Assembly (NCBI GenBank): GCA_039105265.1
Contig: JAPFFF010000001.1
Span: forward strand, 9,858,001-9,922,000
Source of the DNA: Tritrichomonas musculus
Lineage: Eukaryota > Parabasalia > Tritrichomonadida > Tritrichomonadidae
Length of the DNA stretch: 64,000 nucleotides
Direction: 5' to 3'
The notes below the pieces were generated by a model, which was given only the letters and a program-made list of their open reading frames with translations, searched no databases and was not told the DNA's origin. Positions 12,601-20,136 of this stretch are shown in pieces; position 1 is the stretch's first letter; every line of letters starts with the position of its first letter. The translations under genes were made by a program, and so were the position numbers.

Positions 12601-12857
12601 TCATATTACGAAATATTTATCCTCAGATATTAGTTGCAATTTATAACTTGCTGAATAGACCACAGATGATGTATCCGGAAATTATTCAAGAAATTCTCAC
12701 TATTTTGGCTAATATGTCAAAACAATATGAAATTGGTGATTTCTTGGAAAAAACTGAATTGATAAGATTTTTTAATGAAATTATCGAGTTGTTACCTAAA
12801 GAAAGCAAAAGGGCAGCAGATTTCAAAAAATTAGTTCAATCAATTTGGGCGAAGTGA
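9642..12857 (+). CDS. TKL-family protein kinase with long helical-repeat C-terminus
   Basis: 1071 residues. The N-terminal ~200 residues are helical. The kinase domain spans about residues 222-478 with all key motifs: glycine loop IGIGGFGTVSKA (~229), VAVK lysine (~252), HRDLKTLN catalytic loop (~346-353), DFG (366-368), APE (390-392) and DRPSF in subdomain XI. Sequence style matches TKL Ser/Thr kinases, which are expanded in trichomonads. Residues ~490-1068 are leucine-rich helices resembling ARM/HEAT-type repeats, possibly a docking scaffold. The ATG follows a good initiator (TCATT at 9625) by about 13 nt. The last three codons (Trp-Ala-Lys) and the TGA stop come from the left end of the MULE inserted at 12848. 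Without it the frame would have read Ser-Ile-TGA, giving 1068 residues. Substrate and pathway are unknown. Confidence 0.9.
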   Translation: MSENTPQSLILTLISKGNELALLAKKACIFRASITYLAQHIHSFLYALKPLAPQIHTENQIRDLNRISDLFTAYANILSHLSESKWIQPALNWPSFYIYDFISGFRNGLIKLCPEFGLDSSEIFSYDDQQDKVNKIADLKSLKSSVENLLTQINVSDAVGVNQQISTRIKEISKLLSNEIPQKHNTSKTRQPSCDSIPVLNIQHRVEEMLTQFKSINIENDDLLIHSQIGIGGFGTVSKATRLSTAEIVAVKELRSDRLTTGSWASLYAEIETMASVRHQFVLELVGAHITEPYRIITRYCQGKSLFDRLHRCTRQETPLSPTRLTIIAYEVAVGIEHLHSLDIVHRDLKTLNILLDEEGDGCVADFGLSGMMKDNQELCGGVGTPHYTAPEVLSHTRYGPKVDSFSYGVVLWEILTRKIPYENMSHMAIYEFVVTRGWRLQIPNEAPGGLRRLITRCWSKNPNDRPSFTEIVQLFESGDVYFPKSDKSQFDFLKIKKMRRCPPLDLEYAISVLKDPRNEYFSRVSKFIYNHIDDKIRIKLRESKIIDSLKNADANIGTILLLASALLDEEEFPEFFENGGFSMFEECVTNTYSNQRPMMISAAAILGLKVPSSMLSQLKKYLPDLVNFMTNNKSHTNNYIAQFLTRFPLDDLAEFKEDIAKSLLQIIEKVDDQKTFNSIVAVLPLCKSIYKLEQFRSFYHLLSLNFNVPSVFIETLIQVDDKEKRAELIFAILKATATSNVTNVFLDFLQKCDPDELDQVWRLDDFFRTMDDLLSQNDVSAPLFLLFKIASIKEAAVTLSDSKVLQTLIQMKGYKVQRLSILTVLCSFEKFCTNVSDFAGILQLLVTSLGDKMTVNSAIQLMCSLSSHNVGCQILSDNGVLELFSQLFLSSSVGDVVTIQTILRNVAQHGGEIPQVSLIVSCLMQDMIYQHSKKTAILETLIALVKTAPSSVQEHDLQRIVIQQFTQEKPLIVLLSLRLFAVCDMIILRNIYPQILVAIYNLLNRPQMMYPEIIQEILTILANMSKQYEIGDFLEKTELIRFFNEIIELLPKESKRAADFKKLVQSIWAK
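12839..12847. repeat. left 9-bp target-site duplication of the MULE
   Basis: ATCAATTTG here is repeated exactly at 19122-19130. It directly borders the inverted termini. Nine base pairs is the usual Mutator-superfamily duplication length. Confidence 0.9.
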
Positions 12858-13041
12858 CAAACTATAGAAAAAGTTACACCATTTTTTTCTGAGGAAAATT
12901 CGTTATTCTGACTTTTTGAGTTAATTGAGAAGGCATACAAAAAGTTCTAAAATTTTCTTGTAAAGTTTTGAAAAAGTTCACTAAGATAAAACCATGAAAA
13001 AGCGCCATTTTTATAGAACTAAACCAATCAAAGAAACCGAG

Positions 13042-14638
13042 ATGACGACATTGCCGCCCATAGCATGATCACGATCAGTAATGCTTAGCAGCTAGCTGGT
13101 TGTAACTGCGGCGAGTCGTCATCCGGACAAAGATATCACGATTTCATCCGGAAGATCTGGAATGACGACATTGCCGCCCATAGCAAGACCACGATCAGCA
13201 ATGCTTAGCAGCTAGCTGGTTGTAACTGCGGCGAGTCGTCATCCGGACAAAGATATCGCGATTTCATCCGGAAGATCTGGAATGACGACATTGCCGCCCA
13301 TAGCAAGACCACGATCAGCAATGCTTAGCAGCTAGCTGGTTGTAACTGCGGCGAGTCGTCATCCGGACAAAGATATCGCGATTTCATCCGGAAGATCTGG
13401 AATGACGACATTGCCGCCCATAGCAAGACCACGATCAGCAATGCTTAGCAGCTAGCTGGTTGTAACTGCGGCGAGTCGTCATCCGGACAAAGATATCGCG
13501 ATTTCATCCGGAAGATCTGGAATGACGACATTGCCGCCCATAGCAAGACCACGATCAGCAATGCTTAGCAGCTAGCTGGTTGTAACTGCGGCGAGTCGTC
13601 ATCCGGACAAAGATATCGCGATTTCATCCGGAAGATCTGGAATGACGACATTGCCGCCCATAGCAAGACCACGATCAGCAATGCTTAGCAGCTAGCTGGT
13701 TGTAACTGCGGCGAGTCGTCATCCGGACAAAGATATCGCGATTTCATCCGGAAGATCTGGAATGACGACATTGCCGCCCATAGCAAGACCACGATCAGCA
13801 ATGCTTAGCAGCTAGCTGGTTGTAACTGCGGCGAGTCGTCATCCGGACAAAGATATCGCGATTTCATCCGGAAGATCTGGAATGACGACATTGCCGCCCA
13901 TAGCAAGACCACGATCAGCAATGCTTAGCAGCTAGCTGGTTGTAACTGCGGCGAGTCGTCATCCGGACAAAGATATCACGATTTCATCCGGAAGATCTGG
14001 AATGACGACATTGCCGCCCATAGCAAGACCACGATCAGCAATGCTTAGCAGCTAGCTGGTTGTAACTGCGGCGAGTCGTCATCCGGACAAAGATATCGCG
14101 ATTTCATCCGGAAGATCTGGAATGACGACATTGCCGCCCATAGCAAGACCACGATCAGCAATGCTTAGCAGCTAGCTGGTTGTAACTGCGGCGAGTCGTC
14201 ATCCGGACAAAGATATCGCGATTTCATCCGGAAGATCTGGAATTGACGACATTGCCGCCCATAGCAAGACCACGATCAGCAATGCTTAGCAGCTAGCTGG
14301 TTGTAACTGCGGCGAGTCGTCATCCGGACAAAGATATCGCGATTTCATCCGGAAGATCTGGAATGACGACATTGCCGCCCATAGCAAGACCACGATCAGC
14401 AATGCTTAGCAGCTAGCTGGTTGTAACTGCGGCGAGTCGTCATCCGGACAAAGATATCACGATTTCATCCGGAAGATCTGGAATGACGACATTGCCGCCC
14501 ATAGCAAGACCACGATCAGCAATGCTTAGCAGCTAGCTGGTTGTAACTGCGGCGAGTCGTCATCCGGACAAAGATATCACGATTTCATCCGGAAGATCTG
14601 GAATTGACGACATTGCCGCCCATAGGACGACCACGGTG
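13042..14638. repeat. 120-bp tandem array in the left MULE arm (13 units plus a partial)
   Basis: Thirteen full copies of a 120-bp unit (two are 121 bp because of an extra T in GGAATTGACG) and a final partial copy. Copies are nearly identical, differing mainly at a GATATCGCG/GATATCACG site. The outermost unit has private variants (GCATGATCACGATCAGTAATG region) and the innermost partial unit reads CATAGGACGACCACGG. The unit contains the palindrome CAGCTAGCTG. There is no coding potential. It is much GC-richer than the flanks. Confidence 0.95.
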
Positions 14639-14728
14639 GCAATAAAAAGATGAAAATAAAACAAACAAAAAACAAACAAAATTGATTATTTAATATTATT
14701 ATTACGATTTTTTAATTTTTTTATTTTG

Positions 14729-14777
14729 ATAAAGCTTATTTAAAATATTCTGAGTCTTCTCAGAAATTTGTTAAATT
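14729..14777. repeat. inner inverted repeat, left copy, flanking the transposase gene
   Basis: About 47 bp beginning GATAAAGCTTATTTAAAATA and including the fold-back CTGAG-AAGA-CTCAG (in complement). It is repeated in inverted orientation at 17176-17224, immediately around the transposase gene and inside the outer arms. Confidence 0.85.
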
Positions 14778-14835
14778 TTTTTTTTTTTAATAAATATATA
14801 TAACTTTTTGAAAGAATTATGGTCTTTTTATATTT

Positions 14836-17178
14836 ATGGAAGAAGACCAAAATCTTTATTATTCAGCGAAATATCTATCTCATACGCAAAGACCTAATTC
14901 TTTAAAAGATAAAGGATTAAGAACATTCATTGAAATTGTTCCTTTGCATTCTCAGAATTTCAATATCATTTCGCTAATCCTTTTCCTCGATAGCTTAACC
15001 AAAGAATTTATATGCAACAACAAAAGAGTTTATAATGACATTTTTTCGTTTAGTTGCTGTAATAAATCAAAGATAAATACTGAAATTCAAATATTTAGCA
15101 TAACTGTCAAAAACGATTTGGAAACCATTAAAGTTCTCGCTAGAGATCAACTCCTTGAAAACCAAACTATGAAAGTTGTTACTATTGATTTTGAAGAATG
15201 TATCATGACGTCGCCATATACTTTGAAAAATAAAGAGTGTCCTTTTTTGACTCAAGATTTTTGGAATAAACAATGTAAACATAAAAATTCAATGCTTTAT
15301 ACTTTTTGTAATTACGTAGCTCGAAAAAATTCTAATTTTCCAATATTTATAAAATTTGCTTTTCAAAACTTTTTAGATAAAAGAACCTTGCGTAGAAGAG
15401 CCGTTAGTTTTCAAGGTTATGATGATTTTTATAAAATTTTATTGCATTTACCTGGTTTTGTTTATATTGAGATAAGTACTCAAAAAGTTCAGGACGATGG
15501 ATTTGCATTTAAATTTAATAATGATTTTGCTTTTATTAAAAATATAATATGGATTATGCCTTGGGCTTTAGAAGTTATAAATTATATGCATTATTTGCAA
15601 ATTGATGCTTCTTTTTATGCGCTTAAGCCTTACAAATTTTGTATATACCATTCAATTTATTTCAATTCAAGTTTTCCTTTCGCATTATCAATTGGCCCTA
15701 AAGAGAACCGTTTTTTATATAATTTATTATTTGATGGATTAAATAAGTTTTGTTTAAATAAAAATGTTTTTGAAAATAAAGTTGTTTTATCAGATTTAGG
15801 TTCTCCTATCAAAAAGTTCTGTAAATTACATTCAAATATTCAATATTTTTGTCATCGTCATATTATACAAATATTTGGACCTAAATCATCATTAGGCATA
15901 TGGGTTGCAAGGTTATTGAGATGCAAAACATATTTAATATATAAACAAGAAAAAGAATTTATTTTAGTTGAAATGGACGAATATAAAAAAGATCCAAATT
16001 CACCTTTATTTGACGATACCGATCAAGATAATGAAAAAAAACAAAAATTAAAAGATTTTGAAATTATGTTAAAAGATATAGATGAAGTGGAAAGAATGCC
16101 AAATAAAGAAGAAATTAAAAAAAGTGATTATTATATTGCTAATTGGGCAATATGGATTCGTTCTGACCACCATGTAGCTCGTTGTTCAAATCATTCGGAA
16201 GGTTTCCACGGAAATATCAATCAAAAATTGCCAGATTCCGGAACTCATTCATTTAAAACTGGTTTCACAACAATTGTAAATTATTTATTAAATTATATAA
16301 ATAATTACTCAGATATTTGTGGAAATTCTTTTCAAAATAAACATCAAAAAATGATTCAAAAAGTTATACAAATTCTTAGCAAGAGACCAGATAATTATTT
16401 AAAATGTTCAAAAGAAAATTGTGATTGTGGTGAAGATGTTTTTGTTGAATCAATTTATGGAGTGAAACTTCCTTGCATACATACAATATTAAATAATTTT
16501 TGCAAATCAGAAATATTTAATATTGTTAAAAATAGCAATGAAATTGATATTCAATATTTATTTGTTCAATCTCTCAAAAAGTTCCCCAATTATAAATTTG
16601 AAAAAAATCTTTTTAAATCAAATAGAAAAAATATAGATAGAATAATATCAATATACGAAGTTGAAAAGAATAGAAAGTTTGATAAGGAATCATTGAATAT
16701 ATTAGGCTCTTTTATTAATGAGTTTCTTAATTGTTTTACATATGTTTTACCAAAATTCCCAAATATTAATCCAAATGATGCCAAATATTCTGGAAATCAT
16801 TTTGATTTTCGAGCACTTGATGAAAAATTGGTTTTCAGAAAAAAGAAAGAAGAAAGTAACACAAGTCAAAAGAAAGAAAAATTAAAACTTGAAAATTTAT
16901 ACGACGAAGATGACAATTTTGATTCAATGATAAAAGACTGTAATGCTGACATCAAATTAATTAAGAAAAAATACTATGAAACGAAGGCTGAAATTAAAGG
17001 AATGTATCCTCAATTATCATATCATGATATCGAAAAAATATGTTTTTCTAATTTTGTCCGCTATGTTTTTGAAACTAGATGCGATAATTCAGGTGTCATA
17101 TATTTTTTATCTAAATTCAAAATAGCAAGTTGGAAAAATGCAGATTTAGCTGCAGGTGGTAACAGATTTTTCTCTTAA
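14836..17178 (+). CDS. MULE-type (Mutator) transposase
   Basis: 780 residues, starting at an ATG 13 nt after a TATGG-rich leader. The MULE DDE core is present: Asp257 in LQIDASFYALKPY, Asp320 in VVLSDLG followed by a Cys-His cluster (FCHRHI, ~338-343), and Glu455 in CSNHSEGFHGNINQ. A later cluster (~530-556: C-x4-C-x-C-G, then PCIHTI) looks like the SWIM-type zinc finger common in MULEs. The C-terminus is Lys/Glu-rich, possibly coiled. The protein would cut and join element ends. The TAA stop lies at the edge of the inner inverted repeat (17176-17224). The open frame is intact and full-length for the family, so it is probably active or recently active. AT-rich codon use matches the surroundings, not the GC-rich arrays. 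Confidence 0.88.
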   Translation: MEEDQNLYYSAKYLSHTQRPNSLKDKGLRTFIEIVPLHSQNFNIISLILFLDSLTKEFICNNKRVYNDIFSFSCCNKSKINTEIQIFSITVKNDLETIKVLARDQLLENQTMKVVTIDFEECIMTSPYTLKNKECPFLTQDFWNKQCKHKNSMLYTFCNYVARKNSNFPIFIKFAFQNFLDKRTLRRRAVSFQGYDDFYKILLHLPGFVYIEISTQKVQDDGFAFKFNNDFAFIKNIIWIMPWALEVINYMHYLQIDASFYALKPYKFCIYHSIYFNSSFPFALSIGPKENRFLYNLLFDGLNKFCLNKNVFENKVVLSDLGSPIKKFCKLHSNIQYFCHRHIIQIFGPKSSLGIWVARLLRCKTYLIYKQEKEFILVEMDEYKKDPNSPLFDDTDQDNEKKQKLKDFEIMLKDIDEVERMPNKEEIKKSDYYIANWAIWIRSDHHVARCSNHSEGFHGNINQKLPDSGTHSFKTGFTTIVNYLLNYINNYSDICGNSFQNKHQKMIQKVIQILSKRPDNYLKCSKENCDCGEDVFVESIYGVKLPCIHTILNNFCKSEIFNIVKNSNEIDIQYLFVQSLKKFPNYKFEKNLFKSNRKNIDRIISIYEVEKNRKFDKESLNILGSFINEFLNCFTYVLPKFPNINPNDAKYSGNHFDFRALDEKLVFRKKKEESNTSQKKEKLKLENLYDEDDNFDSMIKDCNADIKLIKKKYYETKAEIKGMYPQLSYHDIEKICFSNFVRYVFETRCDNSGVIYFLSKFKIASWKNADLAAGGNRFFS

Positions 17179-17224
17179 CAAATTTCTGAGAAGACTCAGA
17201 ATATTTTAAATAAGCTTTATCAAA
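17176..17224. repeat. inner inverted repeat, right copy
   Basis: Starts TTAACAAATTTCTGAGAAGA and is the reverse complement of 14729-14777. Its first bases supply the transposase TAA stop. It is followed by a poly-A / AAATA run (17222-17275). Confidence 0.85.
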
Positions 17225-17390
17225 AAAAAAAAAAAAAAAAAAAAAATAAAAATAAAAATAAAAAATAAAAATAAAAACAAGAAAACTAACGCGCGATATA
17301 ATCATAAATCATTTAATAAACAATAATTTTTGAACATACATAAATGTTTTTTGTATTTTGAAATTCAATTAATAATTAATATCATTTAAT

Positions 17391-17672
17391 GACAACTTTG
17401 TGAGCTTTGCTCACAAAGTTGTCATTCTTAAGATCTATTAGGTACAATATTTCTTTTGTTTTCTTCATGAAAGTTGATTTGTTTAAGTTTTGAAAAGAAA
17501 TCTAATTTGAAAATAATAAAAGGCCACTTTTTGAGCGAAGCTCAAAAAGTGGCCAAGCATGAGATTCATTTCTGATATGTAATAACTTGGTTATAGTTGG
17601 TTTTGATATTTGAATATCTGATTTGAGGAAATTGCAATAAACGCCACTTTTTGAGCTTCGCTCAAAAAGTGT
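17391..17672. repeat. three long-stem hairpins with 3-base loops inside the MULE
   Basis: 17391-17423 is a 15-bp perfect stem with loop TTT. 17522-17554 is a 15-bp perfect stem with loop GAA. 17642-17672 is a ~14-bp stem (one mismatch) with loop TTC. The second and third share CACTTTTTGAGC. They are spaced about 120-130 bp apart in otherwise AT-rich, non-coding sequence between the transposase and the right arm. The overlapping minus-strand frame (17502-17723) gives no recognisable protein. Confidence 0.85.
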
Positions 17673-17724
17673 CAATGCTTTAGATAATAATGGCGTAATA
17701 ATATATTTTTCTTTCAAGAACATT

Positions 17725-17990
17725 GTTCTTTTTTAAGCAAGTATTCTATAAAAACAAACGATTAAAATAAATAGAAAAATAATTGAGGGCCAATTTGGTT
17801 TCTCATGTCATAAACATTTTGCATCAAAAAGTTATTTTATTTTTTATCTTTAAGAAAAAGTTATGTTTTATTTTTTGTGCCAAGAAAAAGTTCATGATTA
17901 TTTTTCACTCTATCAAATTGTCGAAACTTTTTGACCGAAAAAAAATCAAAATAAACAAAAAAAAATTAAATATACTATATGATAAAAAAT
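17725..17990. other. AT-rich spacer of the MULE
   Basis: Low-complexity sequence with repeated AAGAAAAAGTT motifs. The 69-residue frame at 17783-17992 is Lys/Phe/Ile low complexity and not credible as a gene. Confidence 0.4.
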
Positions 17991-18048
17991 AAAAAATCAC
18001 AATAATATTAAATAATCAATTTTGTTTGTTTTATTTTCATCTTTTTAT

Positions 18049-18927
18049 TGCCACCGTGGTCGTCCTATGGGCGGCAATGTCGTCAATTCCAGATCTTCCG
18101 GATGAAATCGCGATATCTTTGTCCGGATGACGACTCGCCGCAGTTACAACCAGCTAGCTGCTAAGCATTGCTGATCGTGGTCTTGCTATGGGCGGCAATG
18201 TCGTCATTCCAGATCTTCCGGATGAAATCGCGATATCTTTGTCCGGATGACGACTCGCCGCAGTTACAACCAGCTAGCTGCTAAGCATTGCTGATCGTGG
18301 TCTTGCTATGGGCGGCAATGTCGTCATTCCAGATCTTCCGGATGAAATCGCGATATCTTTGTCCGGATGACGACTCGCCGCAGTTACAACCAGCTAGCTG
18401 CTAAGCATTGCTGATCGTGGTCTTGCTATGGGCGGCAATGTCGTCATTCCAGATCTTCCGGATGAAATCGCGATATCTTTGTCCGGATGACGACTCGCCG
18501 CAGTTACAACCAGCTAGCTGCTAAGCATTGCTGATCGTGGTCTTGCTATGGGCGGCAATGTCGTCATTCCAGATCTTCCGGATGAAATCGCGATATCTTT
18601 GTCCGGATGACGACTCGCCGCAGTTACAACCAGCTAGCTGCTAAGCATTGCTGATCGTGGTCTTGCTATGGGCGGCAATGTCGTCATTCCAGATCTTCCG
18701 GATGAAATCGCGATATCTTTGTCCGGATGACGACTCGCCGCAGTTACAACCAGCTAGCTGCTAAGCATTGCTGATCGTGGTCTTGCTATGGGCGGCAATG
18801 TCGTCATTCCAGATCTTCCGGATGAAATCGTGATATCTTTGTCCGGATGACGACTCGCCGCAGTTACAACCAGCTAGCTGCTAAGCATTACTGATCGTGA
18901 TCATGCTATGGGCGGCAATGTCGTCAT
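18049..18927. repeat. 120-bp tandem array in the right MULE arm (7 units)
   Basis: Seven copies of the same 120-bp unit as the left arm, in inverted orientation. The outermost copy carries the same private variants as the outermost left copy, and the innermost the same CCGTGGTCGTCCTATGG variant as the innermost left copy. The arms therefore correspond end to end and differ only in copy number. Confidence 0.95.
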
Positions 18928-19121
18928 CTCGGTTTCTTTGATTGGTTTAGTTCTATAAAAATGGCGCTTTTTCATGGTTTTATCTTAGTGAACTTTTTCA
19001 AAACTTTACAAGAAAATTTTAGAACTTTTTGTATGCCTTCTCAATTAACTCAAAAAGTCAGAATAACGAATTTTCCTCAGAAAAAAATGGTGTAACTTTT
19101 TCTATAGTTTGTCATTCCGCC

Positions 19122-19130
19122 ATCAATTTG
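19122..19130. repeat. right 9-bp target-site duplication of the MULE
   Basis: ATCAATTTG, an exact copy of 12839-12847. The next base completes the ancestral kinase stop (TTTG-A, i.e. ...ATT TGA). Confidence 0.9.
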
Positions 19131-19364
19131 ATATATAATAATTATTATTTTTTTTTTTGTTTGAAATTAGATATATTTATATGATAAAATTAATTATGAT
19201 ACTAATTTTTTTTTATTTATTTTATCCTATTGAACCTTTATTTTTAAAAGGATAACAAATGAATTTTGATTTTTGATATCTATTGAAATGCAATAAAACT
19301 TTTTGAATTATGTAAAAAAATCCATTTTTATTTAAGGGTATTTAAAAAGTTTTAAACGAATTTC

Positions 19365-19988
19365 ATGATGAATGATTCAACAGAGCAAAATAATAAAAAT
19401 ATAAGATATTTTTGGAGGAAAAAAAAATATAAACATGATTTACTTATAAAAAATATTAAAGAATTAGAATGTGAAGAAGGTTTAGACAGTGAAGTATTTG
19501 ATTTCTTGAATGATAACTTTGAAAGTCGTATAGAAAAACAAAAAAATGAGGATCACCATTATCATATAATTAATTCTGACGATGATATTGATGATGTTTC
19601 ATCTTTATTATTAGATATTGTTGATGCTGAAACATTATTTCCAATGCTTCCAGTTCCATTTTTTGAAGAAATAACTAATAACTCACCATCATATTCTAAA
19701 AATTATGTGCACATAAATGTAGATCTTCATGGTTATACACAAAATGGAGCTCGCCAAGAAGTAAGAAGGATTCTCCTTAATCTCGATAAGAACAAAAAAA
19801 CAACAATTAAGTTCAATGTTGGTAAAGGAAAACATTCAGAAGATAATAAACAAGTTCTTCCTGATATTGTTCGTGAAGTATGTAAAAGTTTATGCATTCA
19901 TCAACCATCAATTTCGGCTAAAAATCCTGGATATTTACAAATTACAATTGATCCTATCAAACCCGAATCCAACGACTTAAAAGAATAG
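19365..19988 (+). CDS. Smr-domain protein
   Basis: 207 residues beginning at an ATGATG pair. The first ~110 residues are Asp/Glu/Asn-rich and charged. The C-terminal ~85 residues form a small-MutS-related (Smr) domain: NVDLHGYTQNGARQEV with the hallmark DLHG, a central IKFNVGKGKHS matching the GxGxHS signature, and a final YLQITI strand. Smr domains bind or nick nucleic acid, and eukaryotic members act on stalled-translation mRNA or in DNA repair. Which applies here is unknown. It is convergent with the CARMIL-like gene (148 bp apart). The MULE ends only 243 bp upstream, so its promoter is short or partly displaced. Confidence 0.8.
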   Translation: MMNDSTEQNNKNIRYFWRKKKYKHDLLIKNIKELECEEGLDSEVFDFLNDNFESRIEKQKNEDHHYHIINSDDDIDDVSSLLLDIVDAETLFPMLPVPFFEEITNNSPSYSKNYVHINVDLHGYTQNGARQEVRRILLNLDKNKKTTIKFNVGKGKHSEDNKQVLPDIVREVCKSLCIHQPSISAKNPGYLQITIDPIKPESNDLKE

Positions 19989-20136
19989 TCAAGTTCTGAT
20001 AATATTGGATAATATTTTAATCCAATCATTCTGTTTTAAATAAATAATATATTAATGTTATTATAATCAAATGATAAGCTTTTTTTTAAAAAACCAAAAT
20101 TTTATTCAAGAAATTAAATAATTAAATAATTTATTT

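Larger units (their letters stand above)
12848..19121. mobile_element. Mutator-like element (MULE) with satellite-bearing terminal repeats
   Basis: A 6274-bp element bounded by inverted termini (GGCGAAGTGACAAACTATAG on the left, GGCGGAATGACAAACTATAG on the right arm read inward) and a perfect 9-bp duplication. Each arm has about 190 bp of unique sequence, then a GC-richer 120-bp tandem array, then about 75 bp of AT-rich inner sequence. The left arm is about 12848-14713 and the right arm about 17991-19121. The single large gene inside (14836-17178) encodes a MULE transposase with its catalytic triad. The arms appear nearly identical outside the arrays, so the insertion is young and the copy may still be autonomous. 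It lies between the kinase and Smr genes, with its left end replacing the kinase stop. Confidence 0.9.

Noticed and set aside
13042-14638. CRISPR-like regular array
   Set aside because: Units are contiguous 120-bp tandem copies with no unique spacers, mirrored in the opposite arm of a transposon.
17391-17672. Bacterial intrinsic terminators (strong stem, then T-rich sequence)
   Set aside because: The surrounding genes are eukaryotic and the hairpins lack the consistent 3' T-run. Better seen as a repeat family.
17783-17992. 69-residue Lys/Phe-rich ORF in the MULE
   Set aside because: Composed of repeated AAGAAAAAGTT-type AT-rich sequence; no protein features.
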